A DNA stretch of 64,000 bases, from the NCBI GenBank assembly GCA_016490735.1, contig JAEMWC010001469.1, positions 32,501 to 96,500 on the forward strand, given 5' to 3'. This stretch comes from Pachyseris speciosa (lineage: Eukaryota > Cnidaria > Anthozoa > Scleractinia > Pachyseridae). Position numbers and translations under genes: made by a program. The notes below the pieces were generated by a model. That model did no database searches. It was given only the letters and a program-made list of their open reading frames with translations, and was not told the DNA's origin. Shown here in pieces: positions 34,350 through 45,700 of the stretch (within the stretch, counting starts at the first letter, position 1; each line of letters starts with the position of its first letter).

Positions 34350-36675
34350 TCAACAAAAACAATGGAACAATGTACGGTAACAAGTGACCAAAAGATTAAT
34401 TTTTAATACGAAAGAAACATGGCGACCGGATTAGGTGTAGACCACACTAATAAGGGGTGTAGCTAGGATTTTTCAAGGAGGGGTCCACAGTGTGTCACAC
34501 TTAGGGTACTTCCCATATTGTCATGTCAACATCCATGCCATGGTTTACTGAAAGTGACATTAATTTTGTTTGGATGGGTGGTAAGCTTAGAGGGAGGGAC
34601 AAGCTAGCCATTTTCATGAGTTGTTTAAACTGAAAGAAACTTCTCATCATAAAACTTGATCAGCTGAAATATCTTATCACAGTTCCATTCAAATAAAGAT
34701 AATTCCTCATAATTACAAACAATACTTACAAGATTTTTTTATTTTTGTAAACCATGGCCTGAGTTTTCAGCAGTCTACAAAGGTCTTTATAATATTACTT
34801 TTATAGGGAAGATATTTGTTTACAAACATTGTTTTTGTTATTTAAATGTTAAAAACGTTAAACAGAAGAATACTTTGTTTCACCAGCCAATAGCTCTTTG
34901 GTTGGCATATAATAACAATAGGTCACATCACTGATATCTTTGCTATAGGGGTGACATAATTACTGGTAGCCCAGTAGTTTCCATTGTGGCCAAGACATGC
35001 AAATTAGGATAAAACCAAAGACTTGGAATTTCTCACAATATCTGGGAATGTTCACTGATCCAGTTGGGAATAACTTGGAATTACTAGGAATTCCCAAAAA
35101 AGACTAAACAGATATCGCATTTGGAATTGCTGGGAATTTCTGGGCATCAATGGTAAACAGAGACATCAAAATGCAAAATTGAGCAATTTGTGGCCAATTA
35201 ATATCAAGTTCCACCACTTTAAATAAAAAAAAAAGACTGCAAAGTTTTGTGATTCTTTATTAATGACCAAGACTATCATTCTTTCAAGGAAACAGATTTA
35301 TGATGAAGCCGAAACTAAGTGCTACTAAACCCAACATAGCCCTAATAAATACAATTACATATAATAAAATACAATCCTAATAAGTCACACATTTACTCAG
35401 TGAATTATCCGAAAAGCAGATGAAATTTACAAAGTCCTTTGAAATGAAATGAACGTAAGACTTAAAAGCGAGCGAGAGTAAGCGGTGGATTTTTCTCACC
35501 TTCACGAACTCATTCGTCTCTTTCCTATCTCGTCAACGTTCGGCAACAAACTTCTAAAGCATGTTTTACTCTCAACTGAAGATGAATCTCTTCATAAAGT
35601 GTGTTTTCGTCAAAATCTTCGCCAGAAATTGGGAACTGAATGACCGAAACAGCACAAGGAAAACAGAGCAGATAAGAGAGCATGTTTCACTGAAGACCGC
35701 AATCAAGTAGTCCAGCGGATGTTACACGGCAACAGCCAATGATGGTGTGTGAATTTTCACGTGACTATCCTCGTGCATTTTACTGAACAAAGGACCTCTA
35801 TTATTCTCTCTTGGCGCCCATCTTTGAATTGTCTTTTCGGTTGGTCTGTCGTGCGAATAATTGTAAGTTTTTGTTTCGTATAGATTGTTTTTTGAGTGGT
35901 TTAGAGGATGAGTAACAACAGCGTTATTGCAGTAAACGAAAGGCTGAAGTTTGTGGTGCCGATGTCAAACGAAATGAAGGCATCACCGTGGATTTAGAGG
36001 CGGGCAAGCCATTTCTAAAGCGGGAATTTTGAATGTTTTTGGTAAGTAAATACTCTGTTATTAGAAATAGGAACAGTTGTTAAATTATAAAAGCCCGTAA
36101 CTTGTCAACGGCACAGTAAAACTGTGAACAAAATCATCACGTAACACAGTGCTCCTCGGCAAAGTGTAATCCATCGCGGCCGCCGTTCCTATATTGAGGT
36201 CTTCGAATCGTCAGTAGTTCAGCCGTTGTAAAACTACAGATCGAGTTAACTTTAGGTCAGTTCTTCGCTAGGTCTTACAGTGTAAGCTTATTAAATTATC
36301 TTGAGTACTCTAGTGAATTTATGACAGAATCAGTCTAGAATGAAGCAACATGCAATTTGCTTAATTATGAAAATGTGTATGTTTAGCATTTTTGGATACA
36401 AGGTTTGTTTTGCCGGTCCTTAAGCTTATATAATTATATCATTTTGAATTTGGCGTGACTGAATTAAGTTCGACGTTTGAATTTTGGCACTGTCGGATCG
36501 AATTCAATTTAATTCTACATGGCAGTAGCACAACGTTTGAAACAGGCCTTATTTTTGTTTCAGACATGAATAAAAAATACAAGCTGGAGCGGGACATATG
36601 TTGACAACCTCATCCGCAGACTGCAAAAAAAGCTCCCTGAACAGCAAAAAATTTAAAAAGAATAAATAATTGTCT
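34350..36675. other. interior between TTCATGG arrays, no confident gene
   Basis: Patch 35025-35150 repeats TTGGAATT/GGGAATT, and GGAATTCC occurs once. Near 35975 a short frame TVDLEAGKPFLKRE ends 18 bp before a GTAAGT at 36041, perhaps an exon relic. A dispersed-repeat end (GGGGTGTAGCTAGGATTTTT) is at ~34454. Confidence 0.35.
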
Positions 36676-36680
36676 CATTA

Positions 36681-36816
36681 AGCAATAGACCACAAGTTAC
36701 TATGGTTTATAGGATGATAAACCATGCGGGATGTTGGAAGGGATTCTTCGAGTGTTCTTCCAACATCCCAAGTGGTTTATCAGCCTATAAATCATAGAAA
36801 CTTGCGGTCTATTGCT
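36681..36816. mobile_element. 136 bp foldback MITE
   Basis: AGCAATAGACCACAAGTTAC at the left matches, inverted, the right end (36797-36816), and the arms continue through GGTTTATAGG and GGGATGTTGGAAG. The whole element is one imperfect hairpin. Confidence 0.85.
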
Positions 36817-36979
36817 TTTATATAATAATTCTGAAGACGCACGAAATTTCCATGAGTTTACTGGCACAATAAACCATAGCTGATTGACCAATCAGAGTGT
36901 GCACATTGATTTGGTTATTATATAATACATAATAAAATTAAAAATCATGATTATTAGTAATATTCCAAACAAGCTGAAT

Positions 36980-37988
36980 AAACTGAGAATATTAAATAAC
37001 ATCGATTCTTTCAAAGTCATTAACAACAAAGTAAATAAAACTAACTTTTTAGTCTGGGCAGGACTTCGACATTCCGTGCCAACATCCTTGAAAGGAAATT
37101 CCGCGCATTCAGAGATATCTTTTTCCATCATTATTGACAATAACGATTTTGATGTGACAAAAAAGAAATCAAAACATTTCTATTCGTTATTGATAAGTAT
37201 AAAAGCGCAATTACCCAGTGCGGCCAGAAAGTTACAGAATGAATTTAATCTTACAACTTCTCAAGTAGAACAGGTGTTTAATTTACCCCACAAGGTGGCT
37301 CTTGAAATTTATGTGAAAGCCTTTCAATACAAAGTTTTAAATTCCATCCTTTATACCAATACCAAACTTCAAAAAATAGGTTATAGTACTGATGACAAGT
37401 GTACATTTTGCAAATCCGAGCCAGAAACACTGTATCATTTGCTGTATAACTGCCCTCACTCTCAAACCTTCTGGGCTAACTTTGAACTGTTCTGGTATTC
37501 ATCTATAAAAGAAAAAAATCACCTTACTCTACAAGATGTCTTGGTCGGTATTTTGACGCGCTCTTGTCCCTTACTCAACTATTTTCTCCTTATTGCAAAG
37601 ATTTATATTTGGGACTGCAGAAGGAACCAAGCTTATCCAAATATTACTGGATTCAAACTTAAAGTTCAAATAAAGTATGAAACTGAGCTTTATATATGGC
37701 GTCAGGGTAGGAAAAAGATTTTTTAAAGGAAAAATGGGCGGGCTTTCAGAATCTTTTGTAATAATTCATGCCTCTCACACTCTCTCTCTCTCTTTTTTTT
37801 GTTAGTGGTAGTGTCGTAAATGTAACATTGCAATTGCTTCTTTATATTGTGCCCTTACATGTATATAAATAGGTTTTTCTTTTTTTTATTTCTTGCGTTT
37901 AGTATTTTTATACTGTAATTTGTACAACTGTAACTACTTTACATCTGTATTAATCAACATATTGTTATTAAAAAAAAACTGAGAATAT
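36980..37988 (+). mobile_element. 5'-truncated LINE insertion with 13 bp target duplication
   Basis: AAACTGAGAATAT occurs at 36980-36992 and again right after the poly-A at 37976-37988. The intervening 36993-37975 is therefore the insertion, ending in an A-run, as in target-primed reverse transcription. Confidence 0.75.
36993..37726 (+). pseudogene. C-terminal part of a LINE ORF2 with zinc-ribbon-like motif
   Basis: The open frame of 259 codons (36947-37726) includes about 15 codons of flank before the insertion starts. Native sequence begins near NNIDSFKVINN. NKTNFLVWAGLRHSVPTSLK and KFNLT-like helical stretches lead to CTFCKSEPETLYHLLYNCPH, a zf-RVT-type C-x2-C...H...C-H motif found after the RT in L1/Tx1- and related LINE clades, then FWANFELFW. 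No RT catalytic motifs remain because of 5' truncation. The frame is uninterrupted, so the insertion is fairly recent. Confidence 0.8.
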
Positions 37989-38179
37989 ATTAGCTGGTGT
38001 TATCATTTGTGTGCAAGGACAAACAATATCTAGAGATTCCAGAAACAGGGTATGTTTTATATTTTTCAGTGATGACTTGGTATTCATACATGTATTATTA
38101 ACATTTTTCAAGTTTGTTACATTTAGTTTTAACCCACATAGATCGATTTTATCACATATGGAATTAATGGGAGTTTAAG

Positions 38180-38625
38180 GACATTTTCATGGTGTTGCAG
38201 GTATTGTTTTCACCTGCCCCCATGAAAGTGATGAAGGGGTAACTTTCATGAGTCATTAATATGCCATGGATAGACCATGAAAATTTTCACAATTCACATG
38301 GTACCCATGGGCCATGAATTTGCCAACCCATTAAAAACCGATGGAAACATCAGGAAATTGAATTCATGGGCTTTTCAACAGTATTAAAAAACCATTTAAA
38401 ATCTCTACTTGAAATTTCATGGTTTCTTCATGGGTATTTCATGGGCTAAGATACGATTGGGGAGATTTCATGGGTCATGAAACAGTTACATTTTCACAAG
38501 ACTTTGATTGCTTTTTTCATGACTGAAAACTATGAAAATACCCTGAATTTTTCCCCTTAAAACTCCAATAAAATGCCTTGAAAAAGCCATTCATTTGCTG
38601 TGAAAATTTGCCTAGATTTTAATGG
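38180..38625. repeat. TTCATGG/CCATGAA palindromic array, right
   Basis: Units include TTTCATGGGC, CCATGGGCCATGAA (~38306) and CATGAAA. It mirrors 34035-34345 across ~3.9 kb. Exact ends of the inner element were not resolved. Confidence 0.85.
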
Positions 38626-38809
38626 GTTTTGAGTTTATAGTGGCATATAATCAAATTAAAGTTTCCCTCGATCTTTACCTTGCTACTTATGGAGGATTAT
38701 TCTATATATTTAGCTGTTGGTGCATGGCCAATATGCAAGCAATGATACATTAATATTTTATCGTGTTGGAACTGCAATATATATTATAGAACAAATCAAC
38801 ATACTCTTA

Positions 38810-39146
38810 GACTGTGATCAGAAGAAGTGTGATTTGATGTTAGTAGATAACATAATTTTATCCAGAATTACACTTTAGTTAGTGTGATCACACTTGAGAT
38901 CACACTTTATAAGTGTGATCACACGTGAGATCACACTTTATAAAAAAATAAAAGTGTGATTCACTTTTTTTCACACTTCTTTTCACACTTTATCACCCTT
39001 CCTATAACACTTTACAGAAGTGTGATTTAAAGTGTGAAAATGTGTGACTGAAAGTGTGATTCACACATCTTATAAAAAATCACACGTGTGATCACATGTG
39101 TGATCACACTTTACATCACACATGTGATCACACGTGTGATCACATA
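38810..39146. repeat. GTGATCAC palindromic array, right end of 6.2 kb element
   Basis: AGTGTGATCACACTTGAGAT and related units recur about 15-20 times up to GTGTGATCACATATA next to the terminal repeat. Confidence 0.95.
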
Positions 39147-39162
39147 TATTTTTGCATGGGTA

Positions 39163-42100
39163 TCATCAGAATGTTGGGAGGAGGTCATGCAAAACAGAAT
39201 GAATCAAAAATATTTGCAGCAGCATAAAACTCAAAAGATATTGTTAGCTCTGAGGGCCTTTTCACTTCTTGGGAGATTTCTCCGAAATAAACCAGAAGAT
39301 CAGAGGCAAGTTGTGTTTCATAGCTTATGTAGAAAATTTTAATTATAATTCCATTCTTAGAACAAACAAAGCAAGTAGGTAAGGGCAGCTGCTTATTATG
39401 AAAATGAACATGAGGATTCACTATTTATGAACGAAAGTATAACAGTGAGTTTACTTTGCAACAGCAGCCAATTCAAAGCGCAAAAGATCAACTGAGGAAT
39501 TACCAAGAAATCCGAGCTCCTCAATGGACAAAGCTTCAGTTATTCCAATGGGCAAAATTACTCGAAAAATATAACCACTTTGGTTTATTTTGACTTGAAA
39601 TGGTTTCCCTATACTCGAACGTTTTCCATGCACATCAGTCTACTCTTAATCTGAGCAAAGCCTAAATTATAGTTTAAAAATGTTAAAAAGCAAAAGCCCA
39701 GTTGCAGAAACAAAGCAATCTGTTGATCATAAGTCAAATGTAGCAGTTCATTAGTGCTTGTCTTTGCAGTGATTGAATCTTAAAATTAACATTAAGAGCT
39801 TTCTGCTTTTATTTAAAAAGTATAAGGAGCTTTGTTCGGTACACTGGTAGACAATTGAAAACCTAATACACTAACTCAGCCTAATCATGAAATTTGATAA
39901 ATGAGCTCCTTGATGTAAATTATTGAATATTTGAAATACATTTTAAAATAACACTTCCGCTTATTTTCACTAGAAATGGTTTTCCTGCGCTTTGACCTTT
40001 TCTGTGTACATCACTGTCAAACTGAGTCTAAATTATACGGAAAACTCACTGAATGTTGTACAGAAAGAGCCCGTGAAAGTAGATAGTTTAGATTAATTTA
40101 TAGAACTAACCCCGAAGCACATCGGTCTTCTGTTGACAAAGCCGCCGTTGAACTTTCGCTGACCTCTGACACAGCTATGAAGTGCTTCGTCATTTTGTAA
40201 ACTTGACGGCATAAAGAATTTTCCCAACCCGGTATTCCTGTTTTTAGAGCAGATCGCTCCTCATTCAAACCGTTTTTTGCCCCAACATATTCACGCTTAC
40301 ACGCCGCATGAACCTCCACGCAGGAAAAATCCGCTTGTACACAAGAGCGGATACTTGTACAAATAACATTTTATGGTCCTTAAGAAATCATTTCCAATTT
40401 TTACTATCATTAGGAAAGAGGACGACACATGAACATTGATATTTTTATCCAAAGTATACTAACAGAATAAGTGATCCAGTACATCTTTCCACCGGCGGCC
40501 ATGTTTGTTTACACCGAAATCTCTTTGGCGCGCGTGTAGAGGAGCCTGGATTAAAGGGTAAGAATCAACCAATCAGACAAAAGTCTCCCTTGCTGGCCAG
40601 TGCCCAGTTTTTCACAACATTAATCTAAAGAACGCCTGGTAGTTGTGGGATGTTGTTTACTCGTTGCAGTGACGAAGTTTCATGATAAATTGGGATGTTT
40701 GTGGTGAATAAAAGAGGTCTAATAGCCAAGGTAAGTATCAAATATGTTTTGTCGACATGCATTTGGTAATATATCTGACGGATGTTGCGGTATTTTGGGT
40801 TTTTTGGGGGGAATTTCGCGGGATTTTGCGGATTTACCTGAATTTCGCGGCTCCGCGACCGCGCGAAATACCAGAAGCCCTGTGGCTTGTGTATTCAAAG
40901 TGTTTACAGTCATGCTGTAACAGCTTACAAAAAGCAGAATAAGGGATATTTTTTACTTTTACTTTCGGTGTGTGAATGGTTTCTGTGATTGCCTGACTGT
41001 ACTGTTGTAAATTTTCTGTATAATCAAACAATGCTTTCTGTCTTGACAACATGGGTAGTACCTGTTATCTGAGAAGGTACTTTGTGTATTCAGTGTATTG
41101 AAGATGGATAAGGCTCCATTTATTTTTAAAAAGATTACCAGTTTTGTGGTCATGCCTTTAAAAGATTCTCCTTTGATAAGTGAACAATGAAATTTACAAT
41201 TGTACCAAACTATCCTTTGTTTTTCTCTGTGTAATCATAAATTGTAATTTGTTTTATGCATTCCTTTTGAGAGTTACGGAAGACTTCATAACTGCAGCTG
41301 CTTATTCCTGAGAGAATTGAATTTAAATAGAGATTAAACTACAGTAAGATACATGTATAATAATTTTATATTTATTGCATGTATGGTGATTTAAGTGGAA
41401 TTCTGATTTTGGTTGACTTTTGCATGTACTTGTAATAAAAGGTTCCAGGTATTATGTCTATGAAAATGGTATTGTTGGGATTATGCTGGTGTCAAATCCA
41501 GTAAAAGACAATATCAACCTGTTTTGTTTTCAACGGTCGAAAGTTGTATCCTCCAGCAAGTATACATGATTGTTTGAAGTTTCATATTACCTCTTCTGCC
41601 GAGATTGATACTATATCTTAGTAAGAAACACTGTTCAACATCATTCAGCTTTGCTTAATATATTTGCTAATAGCCTTAATTGACTGTAATTGCATTTTGT
41701 TTTCTAAGGAACTCATTGTTTAGTGAAATATCCTAGTTGAATTTTCACTTTCCAGCCAGAGATAAGTATTTCTTAATGATTCTTAAGCCAGTGAGAAACG
41801 CAATTTATTTATGTACTACAATTTTTGTGCAGTACCAACATAAACGTGAAACTGCAGAGGAATTATGTTAAATTGACAGATTTAGATTCAAATATTTTAT
41901 TGTTTACACAGCTACGCTGTAAATGTAACCCTGTTACCCCAGTGTTGTTCAACATGAATTCCAAATTCTAATTTTTTTTATATTTACAGCATCATAATGT
42001 ATTATCAGTGGGATTAAATCTGTAGTTTATTAATTTGTGTTGATCAAAGCATCTATCCATTCCATAAACAGTAGAGATTATTAACATGTTAAGTGCATCT

Positions 42101-42700
42101 TGTGTTCATGGTCAGTGTAAGTGTGGTCCAGTTACAGTTGCTTAACCACAAAAGTAGTCAATTAATACAAGGATTATAACACTGTAATGAAGCTTTTAAC
42201 GCATAAAAAATATGTGCAACAAACAAATGAATTGGCAAACTACATGTAGCATACAAAGGGGTGATAGAATGGACAAACAAATGAATGAAGCAGAGTTAAT
42301 TAAATGTTCCAACAGGCATAGTTAAAATTAGGCTAGTCAATTTGAATTTTAAAATTCCAGTTAAATCATGATTGAATTATGTTGAGTGTTATGATCATAG
42401 CTTATGATTGTATGTAATAGATCATACAACTACCTTGTATAGCGCATTTTTATTCCTCTGACTACCAGCCATATTTGGTTTGCTGAAACAAAAGAAAGTA
42501 TTTGCATTAAAATATAGTTCATTTGGACCCAGAGGCTTAAATTGGGACACCAGCCATTTCTTTGTTTTGGGACACTATCATGGCAGCCGTGATGTTATGT
42601 GAAAACACTCAGCCTATATGATGTGTTTTTATTATCATCATTGTTATTTCATAATTAAATAACAATGATTTCTCCTTGTGTAGCTTTACTGACTAGCTGG
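39163..42700. other. non-repetitive-looking stretch, promoter-like patch near 40.5 kb
   Basis: 39163-39619 is the duplicated flank. Around 40490-40540 a GC-richer patch (GCGGCCATG, GGCGCGCGTG) precedes a possible 5' exon ending AATAGCCAAG before GTAAGT at 40731. No coding frame is convincing. Confidence 0.35.
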
Positions 42701-42742
42701 TTCTGTAAATTTCTAATTTTATTTTCTTTTCTCAATTTTCAG

Positions 42743-45700
42743 CTCCTTTAATGCTGGAACACAGAAGGCTGGCAGAAGTTTTATTAAAACAACAAGCTCT
42801 ATGCCATCAGCAAGCTCCAGTCGTCCCTATTCACCATTTTCATCACCATTTTCACAAGGTGCGTGTTATATCGGAATAGCAGCAACAAATAATCAATTAA
42901 AATACTAAATTCTAATTAGGTGATACTCCACGAGACTGTTTGTACAGTACTGCCCGAAAGTATTGACCCCTTTACATACCGCATCATTGCCGTGTGACCT
43001 TGTCGTGACCTTCCCTAGGTATTCCAGGCGGGATGCTGCTGTTTTGCTGAGGTTTGAATTGGTTGAAGTTTCTTTGTGTTTTGGATACGCCAAATTCTTA
43101 TGTTAAAATTCTTTTGTTAAAATTGCACCAAAGAACATTAACTAAGACAAGTTTTGGCAGGAAATCTTGAACTACCTTGAACAGGAAAGACAGTCATGGT
43201 CGATACACACAAATCTATCAGCTTTTTAATAGGTGTGTATAAGAAACATGTAATTCTGTTGTTAGAATTTTCAAACGGCTAGGTTCGAGTGGCTGAGCGG
43301 CAAAAGTGAATTGGCTAAAGATAGTAAAGGTTTTAAATCAGTCGGGATCAAGATGTTAGTGGTACATAAATACTAACTAATGGAAAATGACTGGAATTTG
43401 GAAGGACACAAACCAGAAATTGCATGGAAATTTTTTGCATTTTAAAATGGGTGCAGATCACTTTATTAAACAATGGTGAAACCACAATCTGTTTTTCTGG
43501 ATAAGCTGCGAGCAGACGCCAAATATTTGCATGCCACAAAACATAAATGTAGCATTCACTCATTTGCACATGGTAATGCCAGCAGATTTGTCAGTTGAAG
43601 TTTGTTTGAAATTATTTTGCTCGAAGAGCAGCAGCTCAGAATGATGCAAAGTAAATAAGCCATATTATTTCACAGACTGTCATAGATTCAAAATCTTTTT
43701 TACCTTGAAAATTGCTGGAGGTGCATTCCACGGGAGATGATTGAATATCATTTTTCTTGCATCGTTACACTTCATCAATCACACCTGTGCACAATCATTT
43801 GTTACCTTTAGCATTTGGATGCATCAGAACTTTTCAAAAGACGTAGCCAGTTGTTATCCAATGAAAGTGAAAATTTTTACACAGAAACTACAACCCGTGC
43901 AAAAAAGAGGCCTGGCCAGCTCGGGCCGGCCAAGTCCGGCCCAATCTGGCCAGCCCAGGCCGGCCCAAAATTAACATTGTTCAAAAATGCTAACGCCAAA
44001 AAAATAACTGGCCTGGGCCGGCCCAGGCCAGCCCTCATCACTCAAAAACTGGCTTGATATCTGGCCAGCCCAGGCTGGCCGGGCCTGGCTGAGGCTGGCC
44101 ACTGACCATTTTGACCTTCAGCTGTTTGGGGGGCTGCCCTTCCTGGAGCAATCTCAGTGAACTAGGGACAGTTACTGGCCAAAACCCTTGGGTTAGAAAT
44201 GAAAACACACATTTAACTTCAGTCACAACAGTTGTACTTTTTATTTCTAAAGTGCTTCTAACAAGGTCACTAGATTTGAATCAATCTTAAAGGGCTGACC
44301 AGAAATTCAAGGACTCTCAGTATTTTTATTTAAAGGAACACTCTTTGTATTGACTGTACTTTTTCGATAAATTCAACGCAAAGTCTATTATTAATGTCAG
44401 TGATGCTCAAATGATCAGTTAATAATTTAACTTCTTTGACAGAAACTTGTTGCAATCGAAAGATCTGATTCAAAGAGATCAAACGATTCCTTCAAGTGTA
44501 CAGTGATGAACAAACGATTCAGGAATTCTGACTTCTAGTCGACCTTCAAATCAAACGCATGCAAATGACCGTATGCTTATCATATCATCTCAATTCTAGA
44601 ACTTAAGCACTTCAGAACTAAAGAACTATAAGGCAAAGATACAAAAAAGAAGATACACCTGTAAAGAATTGGACATGAAAAGTTCGAACTTCTGACGAGC
44701 GATGATGAGTTGAGAAATCTGTGGTCCAAACAATGCATTTCAAGATCTAACCTTTCTCTCCAGACAGCGTGGGACATTTTGTGGCTTATGAACTATATGC
44801 CTGTCTGTTTTCTTCGCCTCAACTGATGTGTTTTAGTCGTAAAATCCTGGGGAATCGAACTTTTTAGCAGTATGACGCAGCCAAGTCCATACACCTCCTC
44901 TATAATTATCTGTTCAACCCCACGCGGTAGTAGATAAAATCACACTTTCCCATTGTCTACCCAAGCCATGTGCGTTCAAGTCGAGTTGCGCATGCGTTAA
45001 TGACCTCACAGCCTTCCTGGGAACTACCTTGTTCAAATTCAACATGGCGGACTGTAGTGTTCAATCGCGATCTTGTGATGGATTTATTAGGAAAACAAGA
45101 GGGTCCCTGATGAAACACATGGTTTCAAGTACTCAGAGGCAATAGGAAACATTTTTGTGTCTGGTTTTAACAACTTAAAGTGGTCCAAGTGAAAGAAAAA
45201 CTACTTCAACAGTCAAATCCGAAAATGAGCAAAAATCACTTCACTTGTTGCTTCTTCACTCTGTCACTTCACCAAACTTGCGTCTTTGCAAATAAAATGG
45301 TGTTTAGAGGAACTTTTTAAGGAGTTACCATTTACAATGTACAACAAGATCAGCCAACAAACTGTGTATAAGTTTCTTGTTTGCCAGTGGAATTGAAGTA
45401 GTGGATGAATTATTAAGTCTGCTCGAAGTGCTACGAACATTTAGTAAGTGTTTTATGTGAGTTGCACAATGCAAAAAGGTTACAGTGCAAATAAATGCTC
45501 TAATATCCACAAAACCAGTTTATTTCTTGTCCCTAAAGTATTTTAAATGACCGTCCTCAACATTCTTTTATAACTTGGAATCTTTGAAACTGCAGTACTA
45601 AGATAGTTGTATTTAATTTTTGTATACCTTGTGGCTTGCCTAGCTAATCATATAGCTAAGTAAGTATATGTATTTTTCTACCATCCTTGCCTGAAAGGGA

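Larger units (their letters stand above)
32966..39160. mobile_element. 6,195 bp TA-duplicating transposon present only in copy 1
   Basis: The ends are perfect inverted repeats CCCATGCAAAAATA (32966-32979 and 39147-39160). TA flanks both (32964-32965 and 39161-39162). Copy 2 holds the uninterrupted site TTTTTACTATCATCAGAATG around 63542, which proves insertion with a 2 bp duplication. Sub-terminal arrays of GTGATCAC/AAGTGTGAT units lie at both ends. No transposase is visible, so this is a non-autonomous element enlarged by nested sequence. Confidence 0.9.
22111..39619. repeat. segmental duplication, copy 1
   Basis: From AATTGTTTTCTAAGCATGGG onward the sequence matches 52696-64000 with very few differences. 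The exception is a 6,195 bp insertion here (32966-39160). The match extends to the last base of the window (39619 pairs with 64000), so the right boundary is unknown. Other differences seen are a 39 bp stretch (22193-22231) present only here, different numbers of AGGATCCT units, a 1 bp deletion in a BEN exon, and about 30 bp missing near that exon's splice donor. Confidence 0.95.

Noticed and set aside
39088..39342. Frame starting MITCVITLYITHVITRVITY
   Set aside because: The first part is the GTGATCAC array, and the second part is shared flank with no recognisable protein.
43741..44057. Frames with KRPGQLGPAKSGP-type repeats
   Set aside because: They are translations of the GGCC array.
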